Positions 35,066 to 44,641 of a stretch of DNA of 64,000 nucleotides are shown here, piece by piece (position 1 is the first letter of the stretch; every line of letters starts with the position of its first letter). Below the pieces are notes generated by a model. The model searched no databases, had not been told where the DNA came from, and saw nothing but the letters and a program-made list of their open reading frames with translations. Source of the DNA: Dyadobacter sp. (GTDB lineage Bacteria > Bacteroidota > Bacteroidia > Cytophagales > Spirosomataceae); NCBI RefSeq assembly GCF_017744695.1, contig NZ_JAGIAS010000002.1, positions 186,001-250,000 on the forward strand, given 5' to 3'. The position numbers and the translations under genes were made by a program.

Positions 35066-35596
35066 ATGAAACACATTCACATACTGGGCATTTCGGGCAG
35101 CCTGCGCGCCGATTCCACCAACACCATCATCCTAAAAACCTTGGGAGGCCTTTTCGCTTCCGACATCACTTTTGAAATTTTCGAAGGCCTGGACGAAATT
35201 GACCATTTCAGTCCGGGCCTTTCTGATACCGGCGCAGTAACGCGATTCAAAACTGCCATTGCAAAAGCCGACGCGGTGGTGATCTGTACGCCGGAATATG
35301 CGTTCGGAGTACCCGGGACGCTCAAAAACGCACTGGACTGGACGGTTGGTACAGGCGACCTCAACGATAAGCCCGTGTCGGCCATCAGTGCCTCGCCGCT
35401 CAATTCGGGCGGAAACAATGCGTTGGCCTCGTTGTTGCTTACTTTGACTGCCCTGGGCACCAAAAAGAACGACGCCTCCGCGCTGTCCATTCCGAATGTC
35501 AAAGCGAAAATCACGGAAGGCCGCGTAACAGACGCCCATACGCTCAACGAACTTAGCGTACAATGTGCCAATCTGCTCAGCTTGATCGGAGGCTAG
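35066..35596 (+). CDS. NAD(P)H-dependent FMN reductase
   Basis: The 176-residue flavodoxin-like protein belongs to the NADPH-dependent FMN reductase family (SsuE/YieF group): HILGISGSLRADSTN binds the FMN phosphate, and ADAVVICTPEYAFGVPGTLKNALDW is the family signature around residues 70-95, followed by DKPVSAISASPLNSGG. It can supply reduced FMN to the luciferase-like oxygenase at 32427. An ATG three codons upstream at 35057 is equally possible. metY starts 117 bp downstream. Confidence 0.87.
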   Translation: MKHIHILGISGSLRADSTNTIILKTLGGLFASDITFEIFEGLDEIDHFSPGLSDTGAVTRFKTAIAKADAVVICTPEYAFGVPGTLKNALDWTVGTGDLNDKPVSAISASPLNSGGNNALASLLLTLTALGTKKNDASALSIPNVKAKITEGRVTDAHTLNELSVQCANLLSLIGG

Positions 35597-36997
<1,401 letters not shown>

Positions 36998-37395
36998 TGA
37001 TTGAATGATTGAATGAGCCGCCGTGGAACGGGGAATGATTGAATGATTGAATGATTGAATGATTGAATGAGCCGCCGTGGAACGGGGAATGAGTGAATTG
37101 ACAGTAAAAATCGCGTAGCGATGCAATATTGGTAGTAAATCCAATGGCAAGACGTTTCAAAATCCCGTCAGGGATGTAACAACATCGCATTGGCGATTAC
37201 AGTGCGCTGTTGTTACATGCCCAAGGGCATTTCCGAACATCACTAATAACGGTTAACTACCAATATTACATGCCTAACGGCATTTCAACCACGCATTTCC
37301 TTAATTATTCACTCATTCCCCGTTCCACGGCGGCTCATTTAATCATTCATTCAATCATTCAAAATTTATTCACTCATTCACTCATTCAAAATTTA
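36998..37395. repeat. Mirror-image repeat island between metY and the S9 peptidase gene
   Basis: The 400-bp spacer between two convergent genes has outer arms of octamers (TGATTGAA units at 36998-37098; ATTCAATC/ATTCACTC units at 37305-37395), each with copies of the CCGTTCCACGG hairpin motif (about 37018-37035, 37074-37090 and 37313-37332). Inside lie five short hairpins at 37108, 37159, 37182, 37215 and 37268; the outer two are flanked by GCAATATTGGTAG and CTACCAATATTAC, inverted relative to each other. No gene is present. Confidence 0.75.
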
Positions 37396-37414
37396 GCCCC
37401 CCGGCGTTCAAACT

Positions 37415-39559
37415 TTATTCGTTAATGCCTTCCAGCGCAAACATAAACGCGAACTGCAGCGCGATCTCCTTCAAATAATCGAACCGCCCCGATGCTCCGC
37501 CGTGGCCGGCTTCCATGTTCGTTTTTAGCAGCAGCACATTGTGGTCGGTTTTATGGGTCCTCAGGCGCGCTACCCATTTGGCAGGCTCGAAATACTGTAC
37601 CTGGCTGTCGTGCAAACCAGTCGTAATGAGCATATTCGGATATGCTTTTTTCTCCACGTTATCATAGGGAGAATAGGATTTCATATAGTCGTACGAATCC
37701 TTGTTTTTCGGGTTACCCCATTCATCGAACTCATTGGTAGTGAGCGGAATACTTTCGTCGAGCATGGTAGTTACCACATCTACGAACGGCACATCGGCGA
37801 TGATGCCGCGCCACAGGTCGGGACGCATATTGCTGATCGCCCCCATGAGCAGGCCGCCGGCGCTTCCGCCTTCAGCGAACAAATGCCCTTTGGAAGTGTA
37901 ATTTTCCTTGATGAGGTATTCCGCGCAATCGATAAAATCGTTGAACGTGTTCTTTTTCTTGAACATTTTGCCGTCCTCGTACCATTGGCGGCCCATTTCC
38001 TGCCCACCTCGTATGTGTGCGAGCGCGTATATGAACCCGCGGTTGAGCAGGCTCAGGCGCGTGCTGCTGAACGCCGCGTCCATACTGTTCCCGTATGAAC
38101 CATATGCGTAGAGCAAAAGCGGCGTTTCGGCGCTCTTCGGCGTACTTTTTTTATACACCACTGAAATCGGTACCTTCACGCCATCGCGTGCGGTGGCATA
38201 CAAACGTTCCGTGACATATTCCTCGGGATTATAGCCCCCTACCACTTCCTGGCGCTTTTTCAGCTCCTTGTCACGGGTTTCCATGTTGTAGTCATACACC
38301 GAGCTTGGCGTTGTGAGCGAGGTGTAAATGTAGCGCAGCGTCGAGCTGTTGTATTCCGGGTTCGAGCCGGCGTATGCGGTATAAGCAGGCTCGCCAAAAT
38401 CCACATAATGCTCCTTATTCGTACGGATATTCCGGATACGAAGCTGCAACAGGCCGTTTTTTCGCTCTGTGATCACCAGATGGTCCTTGAAAACATCGAT
38501 ACCTTCGAGCAGTACATCCGCGCGGTTGGGGATCACTTCCTTCCAGTTTTCGACGCCCGTTTGGGTCACCGGTGTTTCCATCAGCCTGAAATTCAGCGCG
38601 TCTTTATTGGTCACGATCAGGAACTTATCCCCCTGATGGTCAACGTCGTACAAAACATCCTTCATCCGGGGCTGAAACACTTCGAACTTGCCCTCCGGCT
38701 TGTCCGCGTCGAGGATCAGGTATTCCGACGACATCGTGGCCGAAGATGCGATCACAATGTATTTGTCCGATTTCGTCTTCCCCACCCCGATGTAGTTGCT
38801 CTTGTCCTTTTCATTGTAAACCACCACGTCCTTTTTCGAATCCGTACCAAGCGTGTGGCGCTTAATCTTCTCACTCAGGAGCGTCTTCGGGTTGGTAGCC
38901 GTGTAAAAAAGCGTTTTGTTATCATTCCCCCACTCCGAACCGCCGCTTGCCGGGTAAATCTTGTCGGCAAAATGCTCGCCGGTTTCCAGGTTTTTGATGT
39001 AAAGGGTGTATTGCCGTCTCGAAACGGTGTCGACCCCATAAGCCAGCAGCTTATTGTCCGGGCTTACATTAAAGCCCACCGCGGAATAATATGCATGACC
39101 TTCCGCCATTTTATCGACGTCGAGCAGGATCTCCTCGCTGGCTTCGAGCGAACCTTTCTTGCGGCAATATTTAAAATACTGCTCCCCTTCCTCGCTGCGG
39201 GTGTAGTACCAATACCCATTGCTGAACACCGGCACCGACTCGTCCTTCTCTTTGATCCGCCCCTTCATCTCGGAGAAAAGTGCTTCCTGAAACTTCGCGG
39301 TGCCCGCCATCATCGTATCGGTGTAGGCATTTTCGGCTTTCAGGTAGTCAACGACCTTATCGCTATCAGGCCCTTCCCGAAAGAAGTCGCCCATCCAGTA
39401 GTATTCGTCATTCCGTTTGTCGCCATGCATTCCGGTTTCATGGTCTTTCATTACTGCTACGGGAGGTGTGGCCCCCGGCCATTGATATGCTTGTTTCACG
39501 GGTTTGTTTTGGTTACACGAAAAAATGATAACAGTTAAAAGTAAGAAATTTTTCTTCAT
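37415..39559 (-). CDS. S9 family peptidase, oligopeptidase B-like, probable lipoprotein
   Basis: The 714-residue protein is a prolyl oligopeptidase-family serine peptidase nearest to oligopeptidase B. It starts with a lipoprotein-like signal (MKKNFLLLTVIIFSC), so it is probably periplasmic and membrane-anchored. A beta-propeller domain (about 70-430, with NDEYYWMGDFF and GYWYYTRSEEGEQYFKYCR) precedes the alpha/beta hydrolase domain with the catalytic serine in FAEGGSAGGLLMGAI, aspartate in TTGLHDSQVQYFEP and histidine in EAGHGGASGRFDYL. Oligopeptidase B cuts after basic residues in short peptides. It stands alone between a repeat island and an AT-rich island. Confidence 0.88.
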   Translation of the reverse strand: MKKNFLLLTVIIFSCNQNKPVKQAYQWPGATPPVAVMKDHETGMHGDKRNDEYYWMGDFFREGPDSDKVVDYLKAENAYTDTMMAGTAKFQEALFSEMKGRIKEKDESVPVFSNGYWYYTRSEEGEQYFKYCRKKGSLEASEEILLDVDKMAEGHAYYSAVGFNVSPDNKLLAYGVDTVSRRQYTLYIKNLETGEHFADKIYPASGGSEWGNDNKTLFYTATNPKTLLSEKIKRHTLGTDSKKDVVVYNEKDKSNYIGVGKTKSDKYIVIASSATMSSEYLILDADKPEGKFEVFQPRMKDVLYDVDHQGDKFLIVTNKDALNFRLMETPVTQTGVENWKEVIPNRADVLLEGIDVFKDHLVITERKNGLLQLRIRNIRTNKEHYVDFGEPAYTAYAGSNPEYNSSTLRYIYTSLTTPSSVYDYNMETRDKELKKRQEVVGGYNPEEYVTERLYATARDGVKVPISVVYKKSTPKSAETPLLLYAYGSYGNSMDAAFSSTRLSLLNRGFIYALAHIRGGQEMGRQWYEDGKMFKKKNTFNDFIDCAEYLIKENYTSKGHLFAEGGSAGGLLMGAISNMRPDLWRGIIADVPFVDVVTTMLDESIPLTTNEFDEWGNPKNKDSYDYMKSYSPYDNVEKKAYPNMLITTGLHDSQVQYFEPAKWVARLRTHKTDHNVLLLKTNMEAGHGGASGRFDYLKEIALQFAFMFALEGINE

Positions 39560-39589
39560 ATGCAGGACGGGGTTATAGATGACTGTATT

Positions 39590-39960
39590 TCAATACATTA
39601 AGTTATTAACCAGAACTATAATTAGTATTATTAGTACAATACTTTTAATAAACCTTAACTTATTATAAGTATCTCACTTTCAATTATTTCTATACTTATT
39701 TTGATGAAAAATATATAATACTTATAATATTTTGAGAAAGTATTTAAAATATTAATCTAATCATACTTTTAATAAGTAAATAATAATGTTAGATATAAGC
39801 CTTTTAATACTTTTTATATTTTAAATTAATACCTGAAATACTGAACTTTCAATACATCCTCGAAGCCCGGGGCTGCTCGAATAGTATCATTCTTTTAAAT
39901 TGTTCAAAACTTTTAATTAATACCAATAGTAATCCCCTAACAATACTTCTCAGGCAAATC
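39590..39960. other. AT-rich island with AATACTTTTAAT motifs upstream of polA
   Basis: The 476-bp spacer between the S9 peptidase and polA genes has no gene. It repeats ACAATACTTTTAATAA, TCATACTTTTAATAAG, CCTTTTAATACTTTT and AAAACTTTTAATTAA, the motif family of three other spacers. Its right end carries the polA promoter. Confidence 0.55.
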
Positions 39961-40004
39961 CACAAAAAAGCGCCGGCAAACCCTTTCCGTCGCGGTAGTT
40001 GCAT

Positions 40005-40012
40005 TATATTTG
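40005..40012 (+). promoter_or_regulatory. Candidate polA promoter -7 element (TAnnTTTG)
   Basis: TATATTTG matches the consensus 23 bp before the ATG at 40036. A TTTC at 39983-39986 lies about 19 bases upstream, close to the expected -33 position. Confidence 0.5.
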
Positions 40013-40035
40013 AGTTTCGATCATAAACTTACCTC

Positions 40036-42942
40036 ATGGAAAAACCCGTTCACAAGCTATTCCTTCTGGACGCTATGGCCTTGATTTACAGGGCGCATTT
40101 CGCGTTCATCAAGGCGCCCCGCATCACTTCAAAAGGACTGAATACCAGTGCCGTTTTCGGCTTCACCAACACACTGCTCGAAGTACTGCAAAAAGAGAAA
40201 CCTACCCATATCGGCGTTGCATTCGACACCGCGGCACCTACCTTCCGCCACGTGCAGTTCGAGGCTTACAAAGCCCAGCGTGAGGCGCAGCCCGAGGACA
40301 TTACCGTGGCCATCCCGCTCGTGAAGCGCCTGCTAAGAGGCATGTGCATCCCTATTCTCGAAATGGACGGCTACGAGGCCGACGACATCATCGGTACCAT
40401 CGCCAAAGAAGCATCACGGGAAGGCTTCGAGGTTTTCATGATGACGCCCGATAAAGATTACGGGCAATTGGTCGAACAGTACATACACATGTACAAGCCT
40501 GCATCCTTCGGTAAGGGTGCCGAAGTACTGGGCGTGCAGGAGATACTGGATCGCTGGCAAATCCAGCGCATCGACCAGGTTATCGACATTCTCGGTTTGA
40601 TGGGCGACGCCGTCGATAATATCCCGGGCATTCCGGGCGTGGGCGAAAAAACGGCCCAGAAACTCATCCAGGAATACGACACGATCGAAAATCTGATCAC
40701 ACACGCCGATGAAATTAAGGGAAAACTCGGAGAAAAAGTACGTGAGAACTTCGATAAGGCTATTCTGAGCAAGCAGCTTGCGACGATCGATTGCAAAGTG
40801 CCTGTGCCATTCGACGCGGAGGACCTGACGATCTGTGCGCCGAATGCAGAGCTTATCGCCGAACTTTTCGACGAATTGGAATTTAAAACCCTGAAAACAC
40901 GCGTTTTGGGCGGTTTCGCGACCGGGGGCTCGGTTGGTTCGGGCGGAACTACTGCTCCGACCACACGAACCGGCGCGGCTCCCGCGCCGAAGAAGAGCGC
41001 CCAAGGCCAACTCGATATTTTCGGCAATCCCACAGAAGAAATCGGCCAGCAACCGGCGGTTGTCAGCGGCGACCTCGCAGATGGCGAACTCACCGAAGAC
41101 ACCGAGGGTATCCGTATTCCGACTTCCAAAAAGACGATTGCCAATACCTTCCACCGGTACCACACCGTGGACACCCCCGAGCTCATGACCAGCCTGGCGC
41201 ATTACCTGGGCTTACAAAAGGCGTTCTGTTTCGATACCGAAACGACCTCCCTCGATACCACCGATGCCCAACTGGTCGGCCTCTCGTTCTCATACCTCGC
41301 CGGCGAAGCATTTTACATTCCCGTACCCGCCGACCAGGCAAAAGCACAGGAGATTGTCGAGTATTTCCGCGGTGTTTTTGAGAATGAAAACATTGAAAAA
41401 ATCGGCCAGAACATCAAGTATGACCTGCTGGTACTGAAAAATTACGGCATCGAAGTGCGTGGCAAACTGAGCGATACCATGCTTGCGCATTACCTGCTGC
41501 AACCGGATAAGCGACACGGAATGGACATCCTGGCCGCCTCCTACCTGAATTACGAACCGGTGTCGATCACTGAGCTCATTGGCAAAAAAGGAGGAAAACA
41601 GGGCAATATGCGCGATGTGGCGATCCCGGAAATTACCCAATATGCCGGGGAAGATGCTGACATTACCTTCCAGCTCAATGAAATTTTCAGTCGTGAGCTG
41701 CCGAAAGTGAATGCAGCAAAACTTTTCCATGAAGTCGAAATGCCGCTGACGAAAGTGCTGGCATCCATGGAGAATACCGGTGTAAGGCTGGATATCAATG
41801 CGTTGAAAGACATGTCGGCCGTACTGGAATCCGACCTTCGCCAGACGGAATCGGAGATTTACGAGGCCGCCGGACAGTCGTTCAATATCAGCTCCCCGAA
41901 ACAGCTTGGCGAGGTCCTGTTCGAGAAAATGAAGCTGATCGACAAGCCGAAAAAGACCAAAACCGGGCAGTACGCAACAGGAGAAGAAATTCTTTCCGAT
42001 CTGGAAGCAAATCACCTCATTGCACGTAAGATATTAGATTACCGCGAGTTACAGAAACTCAAATCGACTTACGTGGATGCGTTGCCAGCGATGGTAAGCA
42101 GCCGCACCGGTCGCATTCATACCTCCTACAACCAGGCCGTCGCAGCAACCGGCCGTTTGAGCTCCACCAACCCTAACCTGCAAAACATCCCGATCCGCAC
42201 ACCACGCGGGCGGGAAATCCGCAAGGCATTCGTACCTGATTCGGGCGATTTCCAGATCCTTTCGGCGGATTACTCGCAGATTGAGCTACGCATTATGGCG
42301 GCTTTCAGCGGCGATGCGAGCATGACGGAGGCCTTCAACCAGGGCCGCGATATCCACGCCACGACCGCCAGCAAGGTGTTTCAGGTACCGCTGGAAGAAG
42401 TGACCTCGGATATGCGCCGGAAGTCTAAAATGGTCAATTTTGGTATTATTTACGGCATTTCGGCATTCGGTCTCGCGCAGCGCCTGGGCATCCCGCGCGG
42501 GGAAGCGAGCGAGATCATCCGCGCCTATTTCGAGGAATTCCCGGCCGTAAAGGGTTATATGGACAAGGTCGTGAACGATGCCCGCGAGCGTGAGTATGTT
42601 GAAACCATCCTGGGGCGCCGCCGGTACCTGCCGGATATCAATTCCCGTAACCAGACCAACCGCGGTTATGCCGAACGAAACGCCATTAACGCCCCGATCC
42701 AGGGTTCGGCGGCCGATATGATTAAGGTTGCGATGATTAACATCCACGACTGGATGATCCGCGAAAAGCTCAAATCCCGCATGATCCTGCAAGTGCATGA
42801 CGAATTGGTCTTCGACGCGCACCAAAGCGAGATCGATCTGCTGAAAGAAAAAGTAGACGAATTAATGCGAAATGCGATCCCTATGGCCGTGAGAATGGAA
42901 ACCGGTATCGGTGTTGGCGCGAATTGGCTGGAAGCGCATTGA
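40036..42942 (+). CDS. polA: DNA polymerase I
   Basis: The 968-residue polymerase has all three domains. The 5'-3' nuclease (1-290) shows LLDAMALIYRAHFAFIK, MDGYEADDIIGTIA and LMGDAVDNIPGIPGVGEKTA. A glycine/threonine/proline-rich linker (about 298-340) follows. The 3'-5' exonuclease (about 375-580) looks active, since exo I FDTETTSLD and exo III YAGEDADIT are intact. The polymerase domain has SADYSQIELRIMA (motif A), RRKSKMVNFGIIYG (motif B) and QVHDELVFDA (motif C). It stands alone, after an AT-rich island, and converges with the second susD gene across a repeat dyad. Confidence 0.96.
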   Translation: MEKPVHKLFLLDAMALIYRAHFAFIKAPRITSKGLNTSAVFGFTNTLLEVLQKEKPTHIGVAFDTAAPTFRHVQFEAYKAQREAQPEDITVAIPLVKRLLRGMCIPILEMDGYEADDIIGTIAKEASREGFEVFMMTPDKDYGQLVEQYIHMYKPASFGKGAEVLGVQEILDRWQIQRIDQVIDILGLMGDAVDNIPGIPGVGEKTAQKLIQEYDTIENLITHADEIKGKLGEKVRENFDKAILSKQLATIDCKVPVPFDAEDLTICAPNAELIAELFDELEFKTLKTRVLGGFATGGSVGSGGTTAPTTRTGAAPAPKKSAQGQLDIFGNPTEEIGQQPAVVSGDLADGELTEDTEGIRIPTSKKTIANTFHRYHTVDTPELMTSLAHYLGLQKAFCFDTETTSLDTTDAQLVGLSFSYLAGEAFYIPVPADQAKAQEIVEYFRGVFENENIEKIGQNIKYDLLVLKNYGIEVRGKLSDTMLAHYLLQPDKRHGMDILAASYLNYEPVSITELIGKKGGKQGNMRDVAIPEITQYAGEDADITFQLNEIFSRELPKVNAAKLFHEVEMPLTKVLASMENTGVRLDINALKDMSAVLESDLRQTESEIYEAAGQSFNISSPKQLGEVLFEKMKLIDKPKKTKTGQYATGEEILSDLEANHLIARKILDYRELQKLKSTYVDALPAMVSSRTGRIHTSYNQAVAATGRLSSTNPNLQNIPIRTPRGREIRKAFVPDSGDFQILSADYSQIELRIMAAFSGDASMTEAFNQGRDIHATTASKVFQVPLEEVTSDMRRKSKMVNFGIIYGISAFGLAQRLGIPRGEASEIIRAYFEEFPAVKGYMDKVVNDAREREYVETILGRRRYLPDINSRNQTNRGYAERNAINAPIQGSAADMIKVAMINIHDWMIREKLKSRMILQVHDELVFDAHQSEIDLLKEKVDELMRNAIPMAVRMETGIGVGANWLEAH

Positions 42943-42949
42943 TTTTTTT

Positions 42950-43096
42950 AGGGGAGGAAAGGGAGATTTAGTCATGTGTAGTCCGGTTTGGTCAGGTATT
43001 GTGTGATTCTAAGCAGTCAAAAGCAATAGCAATTGCACAACACCTGACAACACATGACAACACATGACTCCCTTTCCTCCTTCCTCCCTTTCTCCT
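42950..43096. repeat. Nested dyad: purine/pyrimidine arms around GTCATGTGT units
   Basis: Outer arms are purine-rich at 42950-42966 (AGGGGAGGAAAGGGAGA) and pyrimidine-rich at 43068-43095 (TCCCTTTCCTCCTTCC). Inner arms are AGTCATGTGTAGTCCGG and GTCAGG on the left (42970-42995) and CACCTGACAACACATGAC on the right (43041-43068). It separates convergent polA and susD and probably also stops transcription. Confidence 0.65.
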
Positions 43097-44623
43097 TTAC
43101 TTAGCCACCCACGTCCGCGTATTCAAATCGTCGGTTCCCTGACGTTTTACCGCTTCTTCGCGGTTAGCACCGTTCAGCGATTGTTCGGAGAGCGGGTAAA
43201 TGAAGCGTACCGGCACGCGGTTCTGATTGAGGTTATCGGGTCCCGGCTTAATCTCCGGCATGCCTGTACGGCGCCAGTCGAACCAAGCCTCCAGACCATT
43301 GAAGTAGTAGGCAATCCATTTCTGCAATGCGATTTTGCCCAGTTTTTCAGCGCTGGTACCTGTGTAAGCCACAGCAGTTTGCGTAAAATAAGACGGATCG
43401 GGCGTTACGTTAATGCCGTACGACGACGGTACTACACTCTTCCAGTAATCGAAATTGCTCTGGACACCTTTTGTGTAATAACCTTCCGCGGTACCGGTCG
43501 TAATCCAGCCTTTTTCACTCGCCTCAGCGAGAATGAACTGCAATTCGGAATAATTCATGATAATTCCGCGTGGTGCTGCCGGATCCGGCGGTGCCTGCCC
43601 GGGATCATTGCACACGAGGCATGCGAAGGTGTAACCCACACGCGAAACACCTTGCGGGCCGCCATTGTAGTTCAGCGCAGGCACATCGCCCAGGCCATTG
43701 GGAACACCCTCGATCACCGGTTTACCAGCCGTTACAGACGATTGCGAAGGACGACCAAAAACCATCAGTCGCGGGTCTTTCAATGCGGTGAGGCGGTCGC
43801 TCAGCGTCTTGCTCACACGGAACTCGTCGAACGAACCAACGCGTGCGCCATACAACGCCCATTGATTCGGGGCAGCGGCGAGGTATTTCAGTTCCGCATT
43901 ATCCTGAATACCTTCAAAAATCGGGTTTTTCGCCGGGTCTGCCAGGATAGCCTGCATGTCGGCCTTCACATCCTTCTGCTTCGAGATACGCATCAGGTAG
44001 CGCAGGCGAAGCGAATTCGCAAGTTTCCGCCATTTGATCAATGAACCGGTGCCTCCTCCGTAAAGAATGTCCCCGGAGACCGCCGTTGAGCTGTTAGCGA
44101 GAATATCGTTGGCTGTTTTGAGATCTGCCAGGACACCCGCGTAAACGCTTTCCTGCGTGTCGTATTTGGGCAGGTAAACACCATCGGTCTTGCCCTTTGT
44201 CGCTTCCGTGTAGGGGATATCGCCGTAAGCGTCGGTTGCCAGTGCGAACATCCACGATTTCAGGATCAGCGCGATGCCTTTGTAGGCATTCGCATCGTCG
44301 GTACCAACCCGGTCAAGGATGTTTTTAACATTACGCATATTGCCATACACGTTGTCCCAGATGCTGTTTTGCTGGCCCCACAGGTAGCGATCTTCGTTTA
44401 CGAACTGGATTTTGGCGTGGTGCTGCACCACGATATTTCCAATGCCCCAGGCGTCGTTGACCTGGCTGTTCACCATGTTCCGGATCACGCCTGCCAGGAG
44501 CAGATCGGGCGTGACGTCGTTCGGAACGTTGTTGTTGGTATTAACTTCCTCAAAGTCGTTGGTACATGCCCCCGCCGACAAGGTCAGCGCTGCCATGATA
44601 TATATCGGAATAAGCTTTTTCAT
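43097..44623 (-). CDS. SusD/RagB-family lipoprotein (pair 2), SusD-like_2 subgroup
   Basis: The 508-residue surface lipoprotein has a lipobox in TLSAGAC and continues TNDFEEVNTNNN. SusD-like_2 features follow: VTPDLLLAGVIRNMVNS, NILDRVGTDDANAYKGIALI, LKSWMFALATDAYGDIPYTE, and KWRKLANSLRLRYLMRISKQ. The C-terminal half has the usual WIAYYFNGLEAWFDWRRTG segment. It starts 18 bp after the susC stop on the minus strand. The ligand cannot be told from sequence. Confidence 0.92.
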   Translation of the reverse strand: MKKLIPIYIMAALTLSAGACTNDFEEVNTNNNVPNDVTPDLLLAGVIRNMVNSQVNDAWGIGNIVVQHHAKIQFVNEDRYLWGQQNSIWDNVYGNMRNVKNILDRVGTDDANAYKGIALILKSWMFALATDAYGDIPYTEATKGKTDGVYLPKYDTQESVYAGVLADLKTANDILANSSTAVSGDILYGGGTGSLIKWRKLANSLRLRYLMRISKQKDVKADMQAILADPAKNPIFEGIQDNAELKYLAAAPNQWALYGARVGSFDEFRVSKTLSDRLTALKDPRLMVFGRPSQSSVTAGKPVIEGVPNGLGDVPALNYNGGPQGVSRVGYTFACLVCNDPGQAPPDPAAPRGIIMNYSELQFILAEASEKGWITTGTAEGYYTKGVQSNFDYWKSVVPSSYGINVTPDPSYFTQTAVAYTGTSAEKLGKIALQKWIAYYFNGLEAWFDWRRTGMPEIKPGPDNLNQNRVPVRFIYPLSEQSLNGANREEAVKRQGTDDLNTRTWVAK

Positions 44624-44641
44624 TGTCTTCCAATTGAGATT

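Noticed and set aside
38408..39538. A 376-codon open frame opposite the S9 peptidase
   Set aside because: It is a shadow of the GC-biased codon positions of the real gene, which has a complete catalytic triad.
40414..41202. Long open frames opposite polA
   Set aside because: Antisense to conserved polymerase domains; no family likeness.
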